Assembly: GCF_042666435.1 (NCBI RefSeq)
Contig: NZ_JBHTDC010000001.1
Coordinates: 1-64,000 of the forward strand
Reading direction: 5' to 3'
Length of the DNA stretch: 64,000 nucleotides
From: Allosphingosinicella sp042666435
GTDB taxonomy: Bacteria; Pseudomonadota; Alphaproteobacteria; Sphingomonadales; Sphingomonadaceae
Shown here: piece after piece, positions 7,521 to 15,307 of the stretch
Layout of the letters: the number at the start of each line of letters is the position of its first letter
Numbering within the stretch: position 1 is the first letter of the stretch
Notes under the pieces: generated by a model
The model's database searches: none
What the model saw: the letters and a program-made list of their open reading frames with translations, nothing else
Told to the model about the DNA's origin: nothing
Translations under genes and position numbers: made by a program

Positions 7521-9916
7521 TGACTTCAACCATCCCGTCGAAGCCGGACATGAAAGATTGTTGGCACCTCAGCCGCCGCACCCTTCTCGCCGGCGTCGCG
7601 GCTTCGGCGCTGATGCCCGCTTCGGGCTGGACAATGACAGGAGTATCCACGCCGATGGCCCGTCCGCTGCCGCTGTCGCGGGTTCGGCTGCTGCCGTCGC
7701 CCTTCCTGGAAGCCGTGGACGCGAACCGCGCCTATCTGCATCGGCTGGAGCCCGACCGGCTGCTCCATAATTTCCGGACCAGCGCCGGCCTCGAGCCCAA
7801 GGGCGCGGTCTATGGCGGCTGGGAGAGCGATACGATAGCCGGGCACACGCTCGGCCATTATCTCACCGCTTTGTCGCTGATGCACGCCCAGACCGGCGAC
7901 GAGGAATGCCGGCGCCGGGTCGGCTATATCATCGAGGAACTGGCGGAGGCGCAGGCGGCGCATGGCGACGGCTATGTCGCCGGCTTCACCCGCAAGCGCG
8001 GCGACATAGCCGAGGACGGAAAACACCTCTTTCCCGAGCTGATGCGCGGCGACATCCGCTCCGCCGGCTTCGACCTCAACGGCTGCTGGGTGCCCTTCTA
8101 CAATTGGCATAAAACGTTCGCCGGCCTGTTCGACGCCGAGACCCATTGCGGGAACCGAAAGGCGATCGGCGTCGCAACGGCCTTGGGCGGCTATATCGAC
8201 CTAGTCTTCGCCGCGCTGGACGACGCCCAGGTGCAGACCGTGCTCGATTGCGAACATGGCGGCATCAACGAGAGCTTCGCCGAGCTCTACGCCCGCACCG
8301 GCGACGAGCGCTGGCTGCGGCTCGCCGAGCGGCTGCGGCACAAGAAGGTCCTGGACCCGCTGGCGGAGGGCAGGGACGTGCTGCCTTGGATCCACGCCAA
8401 TACGCAGATCCCCAAGCTAATCGGCCTCGCCCGGCTGCATGAACTCGCCGGCAAGCCCGCCGACGCCGCGGCGCCGCGCTTCTTCTGGGAGACGGTGACG
8501 CGGGACCATAGCTATGTGATCGGCGGCAATGCCGACCGCGAATATTTCACCGAGCCGCGCACCATCTCCAAGCATATCACCGAGCAGACCTGCGAGAGCT
8601 GCAACAGCTACAATATGCTGAAGCTGACCCGGCACCTCTATGCCTGGCGGCCCGAGGCGCGGCTGTTCGATTATTACGAGCGCGCGCACATCAACCATAT
8701 GCTCGCGCACCAGGATCCGAAGACGGGCGGCTTCGCCTATATGGTGCCGCTGATGTCGGGCACGCACCGCAGCTTCTCGTCTGACTTCGACGATTTCTGG
8801 TGCTGCGTCGGGAGCGGCATGGAGAGCCATTCCAAGCATGGCGAGTCGATCTACTGGCAGTCGGGCGACAGCTTGATCGTCAACCTGTTCATCCCCTCGC
8901 GCCTCGACTGGCGCGAGCGGGGAGCGACGCTGGAGCTCGAAACCGCTTATCCTTTCGGCGAAGAGGTGGCGCTGTCGATCGCGGACCTCGCCCAGCCCTC
9001 CGATTTCGCAATCGCCTTGCGAGTCCCCGGCTGGTGCGAGGGTGCGCGCCTGTCGGTCAACGGCGAGTCCGAACCTCTCGCCGCGAAGGACGGCTACGCC
9101 ACCGTCCGCCGCATTTGGCGCGACGGCGACCGGGTCACCCTGAATTTGCCGATGAATCTCCGAGCCGAGCCGACCGTCGACGACCCCTCGACCATCGCAT
9201 TGCTCCATGGCCCGGTCGTGCTCGCCGCCGACCTCGGCCCCGCGAGCGAGCCGTTCGACGGGCCGGCGCCGGCTCTTGTGGCCGCGAATGTGCTCGACGG
9301 CTTCACGCCGCTATCCATCGGCGACAAGCAGTTCCGTACAGAGGGCATCGCTCGCCCGGCGGACCTTCGGTTCGCGCCCTTCTACGCGCAGCGCGACCGC
9401 CGCACCGCCGTCTATTTCCGCCGCTTCACCGACGAGCAATGGAGCGTCGAGCAGGTCGCCTTCACCGCCGAGCAGGCGCGGCTCAAGGATCTGGAGGCGC
9501 GTTCGGTCGACGTCATGCATCTGGGCGAGATGCAGCCCGAGCGCGACCATCAGCTCACTTCCAAAAACTCCTACCCCGTCACCTATCGCGGACGCCACGG
9601 CCGCGACGCCCGGGCGGAGGGCTTCCTCCAGTTCCGGATGAAGGTCCGGCCCGGGCCGCTCGTCCTGCAGGCGACCTATTGGGGCGAAGAGCGCAACAAA
9701 TTGTTCGACATCAAGGTGGACGGCACCACCATCGCCACCCAGCGGCTGGACGGAGACAGGCCCGGCGAATTCTTCACCATCGACTATCCGATCCCGGCGG
9801 ATCTCACCGGAGCCAAGGAGCATGTCATGGTCCGGTTCGAGCCGGCCGCCGGCCCCAATCGCTGCGGCCCCGTGTTCGGCGTCCGCATCTTCACGCCGCG
9901 CGCGGCCGACGCCTGA
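7520..9916 (+). CDS. Exported GH127 family beta-L-arabinofuranosidase
   Basis: Retaining glycosidase of the DUF1680/GH127 family, whose characterised members (HypBA1 of Bifidobacterium longum) release beta-L-arabinofuranose from hydroxyproline-linked arabinans of plant extensins. The 798-aa protein has a twin-arginine signal (SRRTLLAGVAASAL, 18-31), so it is exported folded. The zinc/nucleophile set is visible: Glu359 and Cys361 in CESCN, and Cys428-Cys429 in FWCCVGSG. Glu341 in REYFT is the likely acid/base. A C-terminal beta-rich extension of about 150 residues follows. The exact linkage cut is not determined by sequence. Confidence 0.87.
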   Translation: MTSTIPSKPDMKDCWHLSRRTLLAGVAASALMPASGWTMTGVSTPMARPLPLSRVRLLPSPFLEAVDANRAYLHRLEPDRLLHNFRTSAGLEPKGAVYGGWESDTIAGHTLGHYLTALSLMHAQTGDEECRRRVGYIIEELAEAQAAHGDGYVAGFTRKRGDIAEDGKHLFPELMRGDIRSAGFDLNGCWVPFYNWHKTFAGLFDAETHCGNRKAIGVATALGGYIDLVFAALDDAQVQTVLDCEHGGINESFAELYARTGDERWLRLAERLRHKKVLDPLAEGRDVLPWIHANTQIPKLIGLARLHELAGKPADAAAPRFFWETVTRDHSYVIGGNADREYFTEPRTISKHITEQTCESCNSYNMLKLTRHLYAWRPEARLFDYYERAHINHMLAHQDPKTGGFAYMVPLMSGTHRSFSSDFDDFWCCVGSGMESHSKHGESIYWQSGDSLIVNLFIPSRLDWRERGATLELETAYPFGEEVALSIADLAQPSDFAIALRVPGWCEGARLSVNGESEPLAAKDGYATVRRIWRDGDRVTLNLPMNLRAEPTVDDPSTIALLHGPVVLAADLGPASEPFDGPAPALVAANVLDGFTPLSIGDKQFRTEGIARPADLRFAPFYAQRDRRTAVYFRRFTDEQWSVEQVAFTAEQARLKDLEARSVDVMHLGEMQPERDHQLTSKNSYPVTYRGRHGRDARAEGFLQFRMKVRPGPLVLQATYWGEERNKLFDIKVDGTTIATQRLDGDRPGEFFTIDYPIPADLTGAKEHVMVRFEPAAGPNRCGPVFGVRIFTPRAADA

Positions 9917-9928
9917 GGAATATTCGTA

Positions 9929-10393
9929 ATGAAACGTCTCGCTCTTGCTCTCCTGCTCCTGGCCACGCCCGCCATCGGGGCCGAACCCGATCCCGCGCCC
10001 GTCGTCGATGCGGAATCCGAGAAAGCGGCGATCCGCGCGGTCATCGCCAGGATGGAGGCGGCGTGGAACCGGGGCGACTTCGCCGGCTATATGGAGGGCT
10101 TCGCCAATCCCGACGTGGTCTTCGTCTCGCGCGGCAAGTTCCAGAAGGACTGGCAGGGCACGCTCGACCATTATGTCCGCGATTACGGCGCGTCGGAGGA
10201 TGTGCGCGGCACGCTCCATTTCTACGACATACGGATCGAGATGCTGGCGCCCGACGCGGCGCAGCTCATCAGCCGCTACCGCCTCGCGCGGCCGAAGAAC
10301 ACGCAGGACGGCATCAACACCCGCCTGATGCGCAAGCGTAACGGCCAATGGGTCATCGCCCTGAACCACGTTTCGGCGACCGAGACGCCGTAA
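9929..10393 (+). CDS. Exported SnoaL/NTF2-like protein of unknown function
   Basis: A 154-aa protein with a signal peptide (KRLALALLLLATPAIGA, 2-18) and one NTF2-like cone domain. The DUF4440/SnoaL pattern shows in EKAAIRAVIARMEAAWNRGDFAGYMEGF (about 31-58, quoted only as a region) and the terminal NGQWVIALNH. Such domains can be ligand-binding or catalytic; nothing here decides. It starts 12 bp after the GH127 gene and is presumably co-transcribed, so a periplasmic role in the same regulon is possible. A REP element follows it. Confidence 0.72.
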   Translation: MKRLALALLLLATPAIGAEPDPAPVVDAESEKAAIRAVIARMEAAWNRGDFAGYMEGFANPDVVFVSRGKFQKDWQGTLDHYVRDYGASEDVRGTLHFYDIRIEMLAPDAAQLISRYRLARPKNTQDGINTRLMRKRNGQWVIALNHVSATETP

Positions 10394-10401
10394 CCTGATA
10401 T

Positions 10402-10472
10402 CGTCATTCCAGCGAAAGCTGGAATCTCATGTCGGGAAGAACAGAGAGATCCCGGCTTTCGCCGGGATGACG
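10402..10472. repeat. REP-like inverted repeat
   Basis: Facing arms CGTCATTCCAGCGAAAGC and GCTTTCGCCGGGATGACG lie between two convergent operons (stop codons at 10393 and 10482). The same element family occurs at 22452, 24604, 25937 and 28606. It may act as a bidirectional terminator or mRNA stabiliser. Confidence 0.8.
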
Positions 10473-10481
10473 GTGGGAGGC

Positions 10482-11567
10482 TTATTTCCCTTCCGTCCGC
10501 GCCAGCAGGTCGATCAATTCCTGCTTCCAGAATCTGGCCCAGGTGTGGGTGCCGTGGCCGCGCGTCTCGTCGGTGGCCTTGATGAGCACATATTTGCCGT
10601 CGGGGAGCCGCGCCGCCGCTTTCTCCGCGATGCCGTAATCCCAGGGATTGATGAAATCGTCGCTCGAATTGATCCACGTCATCGGCGTTGTGATCGTCTC
10701 CAGCCCCTTGGACGGATCGTAGTTTCGCGACGAGGCGAGCTGGTAGATGAGATCGTTCGCCTCGCGGGTCGGTATGTCCCTGGCGATGCGCTCGACGATA
10801 TAGGCGTCGGCCTTGTCGCGCGTCCCATATTCCCTTTGCAGGTAGAGCGGGGCGAAGCCGGCGACCTGAAGCAGGCTGACGGCGGTGCGCAGGCCCTGGA
10901 CGGGCTGGCTGGCATAATTGCCGCCGGCCCAGGCCGGGTCCGCCTTGATCCCCTCGATCGCGGCCTTGCGCCACATCCGGTTGTGACCCGCGATCTCGAC
11001 CGGCAGGCACGCCATCGGCATCATCGCCTGGACAAAGTCCGGATGCTTCTCGCCCCACATGAAGCCGTGCATGCAGCCCATCGAGGTGCCCATCATCAAC
11101 CGCAGCCGATCGACCTTCAACCCCTCGACCAGCATTCGTCGCTGCGCCTCGATCATGTCGTCATAATCATATTCGGGAAATTCCATCCGCAGGCCGTCGC
11201 TGGGCTTGGACGATTTTCCGTGGCCGATATTGTCGGGGAGGATGATGAAATAGCGGCTGATGTCGAGCGGCTGGCCGGGGCCGTACAGCTCCTGCGAGAA
11301 TTGGGGGGACAGGAACTGCCGGCCGCTGCCGCCGGTGCCGTGGAGGACCATGACGGCGTTGGTGACGCGGCCCTCGGCATCGCGCGTCGGCGTGCCGAGC
11401 GTCTGATAGTGGATCCTCAGCTCCTCCATCGTCTCGCCGGAGCCGAATTTGAAATCGCTCAGGACCGCATCGCCTTCCTTGAGCTGCGCCGCATAGTCGA
11501 CCTCGGCCGCGGCGGGCGCCGCCCACAGCAATGCGAAGGCCAGGAGAGGCTTGAGGGATAGAGACAT
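10482..11567 (-). CDS. Exported alpha/beta hydrolase, MetX-like fold
   Basis: A 361-aa alpha/beta hydrolase with a signal peptide (LKPLLAFALLWAAPAAA, 5-21). The nucleophile elbow is GTSMGCMHG, with the acid and His of the triad probably in SSDDFINPWD and GHGTHTWARFW near the C-terminus. The fold and the LHGTGGSGRQF oxyanion loop match the homoserine-acetyltransferase-like subgroup, but an exported protein is unlikely to make methionine. It is the last gene of an operon with the amidohydrolase and reductase. GGAG precedes the ATG at 11567; an upstream frame extension overlaps the reductase and is not used. The substrate is unknown. Confidence 0.8.
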   Translation of the reverse strand: MSLSLKPLLAFALLWAAPAAAEVDYAAQLKEGDAVLSDFKFGSGETMEELRIHYQTLGTPTRDAEGRVTNAVMVLHGTGGSGRQFLSPQFSQELYGPGQPLDISRYFIILPDNIGHGKSSKPSDGLRMEFPEYDYDDMIEAQRRMLVEGLKVDRLRLMMGTSMGCMHGFMWGEKHPDFVQAMMPMACLPVEIAGHNRMWRKAAIEGIKADPAWAGGNYASQPVQGLRTAVSLLQVAGFAPLYLQREYGTRDKADAYIVERIARDIPTREANDLIYQLASSRNYDPSKGLETITTPMTWINSSDDFINPWDYGIAEKAAARLPDGKYVLIKATDETRGHGTHTWARFWKQELIDLLARTEGK

Positions 11568-11592
11568 GGCGATTCTCCGGTGGGTTGTGATG

Positions 11593-12606
11593 TCAGTCGA
11601 GCTGGGCAAGGATATCGTCGTGGAGCTTCTTCGACACGCGCACGCCATTGGCAAGGCTGCGCGCCCGCGCCTCGTAGCGCCTGAGCGAAGGCAGCCGCGC
11701 GCCCTGGCCGGTGATGCCATCGAAAATCTGCTCGGCGCGGGCGAGATGTTCGGCCGCCGCGGCGCCGAGGAAGCCATTGGGGTCGATGGCGATTATCAGC
11801 TCGCCGCCCAGCGGCGAGACCTTCGCGCCGTCGTCCGCGGCAAGCGATTCGGCGCTGGTCATGTCGCCGATCAGAGGCCCCGCGATCAGCTCGACCATCG
11901 CCGACAGCGCCGAGCCTTTGTGGCCGCCGAAAGTCAGCATCGATCCGGCCATGGCGGCCGCCGCGTCCGTCGTGGGATTGCCCTCCGGGTCGAGCCCCCA
12001 GCCCAGGGGAATCGGCTTGCCGGCGCGGCGATGAAGCTCGATCTCGCCGCGCGCGACGGCGCTGGTCGCGAAGTCGAAGACGAAGGGCGGCTTGCCGGGA
12101 CGCGGCCAGCCGAAGGCGATCGGATTGGTGCCGAAAAGCGGCCGCGTGCCCCCGGCCGGCGCGACCCAGGCATGGCTGGGGGTGAAGGCGAAGGCGGCGA
12201 AACCTTGCGCGGCCATCGCCTCGACCTCGGGCCAGAGCGCGGCGAAATGGACGCAATTGTTGAGGCCCAAAGCGGCGATGCCGCAGCGCCGCGCTTTCTC
12301 GGCGAGGATCGGCCGCCCAGTTTCGAAGGCGAGCTGGGCATAGCCGCCGCCGCCGTCGACGCGGACGAGAGCCGGCGCCATGTCGTGGACGGCGGGCTCG
12401 GCGTCGAGCGCGACCTTGCCCGCCCGGATGGTTTGGGCGCAGCTGAGCAGCCGGTAGATGCCGTGAGCGCCGCATTCGTCGCGCTCGCCGGCGACGATGG
12501 TCTCGGCGACGGGTCCGATCTGGCGCTCGGACAGGCCGAGCCGCGCGAGCACGCGGTGGGCCAGCGTTCGGACCTCTTCGAGGCTGAGGGCTAGCGTGTC
12601 GTCCAT
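11593..12606 (-). CDS. Ldh/DpkA-family oxidoreductase, probable Delta1-pyrroline-2-carboxylate reductase
   Basis: NAD(P)H-dependent reductase of the malate/L-lactate dehydrogenase 2 family, 337 aa. The segment LNNCVHFAALWPEVE near 117-131 resembles the DpkA subgroup, which reduces cyclic imines (Delta1-pyrroline- or Delta1-piperideine-2-carboxylate) to proline or pipecolate. The nucleotide-binding FGTNPIAFGWPRPG loop lies near 160. The amidohydrolase gene ends 16 bp before its start, and the exported hydrolase follows 25 bp downstream. A cyclic-imine reductase fits a regulon for hydroxyprolines, where dehydration of 3-hydroxyproline gives this substrate. No matching 3-hydroxyproline dehydratase is present here. 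Confidence 0.78.
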   Translation of the reverse strand: MDDTLALSLEEVRTLAHRVLARLGLSERQIGPVAETIVAGERDECGAHGIYRLLSCAQTIRAGKVALDAEPAVHDMAPALVRVDGGGGYAQLAFETGRPILAEKARRCGIAALGLNNCVHFAALWPEVEAMAAQGFAAFAFTPSHAWVAPAGGTRPLFGTNPIAFGWPRPGKPPFVFDFATSAVARGEIELHRRAGKPIPLGWGLDPEGNPTTDAAAAMAGSMLTFGGHKGSALSAMVELIAGPLIGDMTSAESLAADDGAKVSPLGGELIIAIDPNGFLGAAAAEHLARAEQIFDGITGQGARLPSLRRYEARARSLANGVRVSKKLHDDILAQLD

Positions 12607-12622
12607 TGCAAACTCCAGTGGG

Positions 12623-14095
12623 TCATTGTGCCGCGCCGAAGATGGCGCGATCGGGAAGGGCGGCGGTGTCGACCACCTCGCCGCGCGAGATGACCAGGGA
12701 CAGCCGACGGATGTTGCGTATGTCGGCGCTCGGATCGGCGTCGAGCAGGAGGAGGTCGGCGATCTTGCCTGGCGCGATCGTGCCCAGATCGTCGGCCATC
12801 CCTGCCGCGGCCGCGCCGTTCCGCGTCGCCGCCGTGATCGCCTGCAAGGGCGTCATGCCGAGTTCGACCAGCCCCTCGATCGCGCGCAGGCTCCCTTCGC
12901 CCGGCTCCTGCTCGGGCGGCTTCACCTCGCGGCGGAACTCCGGCGCGTCGCCCAGATAATTGTCGGTCGCGATGGTGACGCGGCAGCCGGCCTTGATGAG
13001 ACGCTCCGCATTGCGTCGCTGGATCTCGGCGCTCTCGCCCAGCGCGTCGGCGCGGCGATTGCGCTCGGCCGTCGTCGTCGCGGGCGGAGCGTTTGCAAGC
13101 CCGGTTTCGGCCGCCATACGCTCCTCGATCTGGCGGCGACGTATGTCGCCGGTCACCATGTTGGACCGGATGGCGCACAGCACGTCCTTGTCGACGATCA
13201 GGCGGATGAGGTCGTCGGGCAGGTCGCGGCTGTTGAGCTCGGGATGCTGGATGAGGTCGATCCCGGCCTCGACGGCCAGGCGCAGCCCTTCCGGCGTGGT
13301 GGCGTGGGTCTCGGCGATCTTGCCGCGCTTGTGCGTCTCCTCGACGATGACCCGTTGCGCGCGCGGCGAAAAGCCGATCAGCGACGGGCGCGGCGTGTGG
13401 CTGGTGCCGCCATATTTGATGAAGTCGACGCCCTTGTCGAGATAGGCGCGCATCGCGCCGCGCAGTTCCTCGGGCGTCATGTCGACCAGTTCCTCGCCGA
13501 CGCCCTGGGCGACCTGATCGTTCCATTTTTCCTGGAACAGCGACAGATCCGATTCCTCGGTCAGCGAGAAAGTGAGCGAGAAGGGGCCGCCCCAGCCGAC
13601 GATATTGCCGGCCACCAGCATCCGCGAACCCACCGTCTCGCCGCGCGCGATGCGATCACGCACGGCCAGAAGCGGCGCCAGCACGCCATAGCTGTCGCGG
13701 ATGGTGGTCACTCCGGCCTTCAGATGGCGCTGGGCGAATTCCAGCGCTAGTTCCTCGCCGCGCTCCGAATATTTGACCGACGTGTCGCGTCGCTTCGGAT
13801 TGCCGTAGACAGTGCCATGGACGTTGCTGTCGATGAATCCGGGCAGCAGATATTTCCCCGTCCCATCTATGATGCGCGCATCGCCTGGCGCCTCGCGGCT
13901 CTTCCCGACAGATTTGATGCGCCCGTCCCTGACGACGACCGTCATGTCCGGGCGCGGTGCCGCCCCCGTGCCGTCGATCAAGGTCACGCCCACGATCGCA
14001 AACGGTTCCGCCTGGGCGCCCGTCGCGCCGATGCCCAGCAGGAAAAGCGCGGCCAGACGGCCTAGCCAGTGACGCGGCCTCGCAAATTTTCCCAT
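12623..14095 (-). CDS. Exported amidohydrolase of the COG1228 (prolidase/imidazolonepropionase-like) group
   Basis: Metal-dependent hydrolase of 490 aa with a signal peptide (residues about 10-29, cleavage after GAQA). Some COG1228 relatives split Xaa-Pro and Xaa-hydroxyproline dipeptides, which would suit this regulon. Metal-site candidates are Lys227 (DFIKYGG), His264 (AETHATT), His284 (LIQHPEL) and Asp378 (IATDNYLG). The usual first His-x-His is Asn91-Val-His93 (DSNVHG), so one ligand is replaced. ATG at 14095 was chosen because the signal peptide begins there; the longer frame starts inside the promoter. It leads the operon, with an operator-like site at 14124-14136. Confidence 0.78.
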   Translation of the reverse strand: MGKFARPRHWLGRLAALFLLGIGATGAQAEPFAIVGVTLIDGTGAAPRPDMTVVVRDGRIKSVGKSREAPGDARIIDGTGKYLLPGFIDSNVHGTVYGNPKRRDTSVKYSERGEELALEFAQRHLKAGVTTIRDSYGVLAPLLAVRDRIARGETVGSRMLVAGNIVGWGGPFSLTFSLTEESDLSLFQEKWNDQVAQGVGEELVDMTPEELRGAMRAYLDKGVDFIKYGGTSHTPRPSLIGFSPRAQRVIVEETHKRGKIAETHATTPEGLRLAVEAGIDLIQHPELNSRDLPDDLIRLIVDKDVLCAIRSNMVTGDIRRRQIEERMAAETGLANAPPATTTAERNRRADALGESAEIQRRNAERLIKAGCRVTIATDNYLGDAPEFRREVKPPEQEPGEGSLRAIEGLVELGMTPLQAITAATRNGAAAAGMADDLGTIAPGKIADLLLLDADPSADIRNIRRLSLVISRGEVVDTAALPDRAIFGAAQ

Positions 14096-14123
14096 TCCGC
14101 CATCCTCACCCGTTCGTGCGTTC

Positions 14124-14136
14124 GTATATCGTATAC
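14124..14136. promoter_or_regulatory. Second GntR-like operator and promoter for the amidohydrolase operon
   Basis: On the minus strand the site reads GTATACGATATAC, a 13-bp palindrome with one mismatched pair. It matches the core GTATACGGTATAT of 6225-6237 at 11 of 13 positions. A -35 candidate TTGAAA (14155-14150) and a -10 candidate TACGAT (14133-14128), spaced by 16 bp, place the site over the -10, about 30 bp upstream of the ATG at 14095. Confidence 0.55.
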
Positions 14137-14233
14137 ACAATGGGGGCAGTTTCAACGGGCATCATGCCAGCGCGAGATGGCCGCCAGCGTGCCTTTGCGA
14201 GGCAGGGAAAATGGCGAAGATATGGGTGAAAAG

Positions 14234-14308
14234 TGGCTCCCCGGGACGGATTCGAACCATCGGCCATCCGATTAACAGTCGGATGCTCTACCGCTGAGCT
14301 ACCGGGGA
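14234..14308 (-). tRNA. tRNA-Asn (GTT)
   Basis: A complete cloverleaf can be drawn: acceptor TCCCCGG/CCGGGGA, D-arm AGCTCAGCGGTAGAGC, anticodon loop CTGTTAA with GTT at 14276-14274, T-arm GGTTCGAATCC, discriminator G and an encoded CCA at 14236-14234. It lies between the hydroxyproline regulon and nadK, in a position where islands often end, but no integrase or repeated tRNA end is visible. Confidence 0.97.
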
Positions 14309-14374
14309 GCAGCCATCAGGCGAGCGCGCCTATAGCAGTCTGATTTCGCGGCTGGCAAGCGCCTGGCGCGGATT

Positions 14375-15157
14375 TTAGACCGCGAACTGCTCCATGGCGA
14401 TTCGCTCGTCCAAAGCATGTTCGGGATCGAACAGCAGAGTGAGCGCGCGGCTTCGGTCGACGGACACTTCGACCGTCGCGACGTCGCGGACCTCGAGTTG
14501 ATCGGCGACCGCCGAGACCGGGCGCTTCACCGGGTCGAGGATCCGGAACGCGACTTTGAGATCGTCGGGAATGATGGCGCCGCGCCAGCGGCGCGGGCGG
14601 AACGGACTGATAGGCGTCAGCGCGACCATCTTCGACGCCAGCGGCAGGATCGGACCGTAGGCCGAGAGGTTGTAGGCGGTGGACCCCGCCGGAGTCGCGA
14701 CCAATACGCCGTCGCAGACCAGTTCGGGCAGCACGACTCTTCCGCTGACCGAAACCTCGATCCAGGCGGTCTGGCGCGTCTGGCGGAGCAGCGACACTTC
14801 GTTGATCGCCGGATTGACGAGCGTCTCGCCCGCGACGGTCGTGGCGATCATCCTGAGAGGCGCGACGGAGAAGGTCTTCGCCCCGGCGAGCCGGTTGCGC
14901 AGCCGGTCGATCCGCCAGTCGTTCATCAGGAAGCCGACCGTGCCGCGGTTCATGCCGAAGATGGGGCACAATTTCTCGCGGTGGAGCATCTCGTGGAGCG
15001 TCTGAAGGAGAAAACCGTCGCCGCCGAGCGCGACGATCATCTTGGCCTCTTCCAGGGGCACGAAATCGTAGCGCTTTCTCAACATGCGTTCAGCCGCCCG
15101 CGCCGCCTGGGCCGGCGAGGCGACGAGCGCTAAAGGCATGTCGGCGAAATCCTGCAC
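14375..15157 (-). CDS. nadK: NAD kinase
   Basis: Phosphorylates NAD to NADP. The 260-aa protein has the GGDG phosphate loop (VALGGDGFLLQTLHE, about 43-57), the NRGTVGFLMND segment and the conserved TPAGSTAYNLSAYGP motif near 157, with NPAINEV before it. Its length is typical for short alphaproteobacterial NAD kinases. It is transcribed away from the phosphodiesterase gene that follows, with about 150 bp between the starts. Confidence 0.95.
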   Translation of the reverse strand: MQDFADMPLALVASPAQAARAAERMLRKRYDFVPLEEAKMIVALGGDGFLLQTLHEMLHREKLCPIFGMNRGTVGFLMNDWRIDRLRNRLAGAKTFSVAPLRMIATTVAGETLVNPAINEVSLLRQTRQTAWIEVSVSGRVVLPELVCDGVLVATPAGSTAYNLSAYGPILPLASKMVALTPISPFRPRRWRGAIIPDDLKVAFRILDPVKRPVSAVADQLEVRDVATVEVSVDRSRALTLLFDPEHALDERIAMEQFAV

Positions 15158-15307
15158 GCTTCATTGCTAGGGGGCTTCACCCGTCGCGGCAAGGGAGCGG
15201 AATGTGCCAAGGCGGGCCGCGCGGCGAAACGCGATTGGCGCGGCCGCGGGGGCAGGCTAGGCATTGGCCGTGCGCCGCCGCCGACTGGCAAGGGGATCAA
15301 GGATAAA

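Noticed and set aside
14234..14308. tRNA-Asn as attachment site of the hydroxyproline island
   Set aside because: No duplicated 3' end of the tRNA and no integrase was found in the window; the regulon may simply be adjacent.
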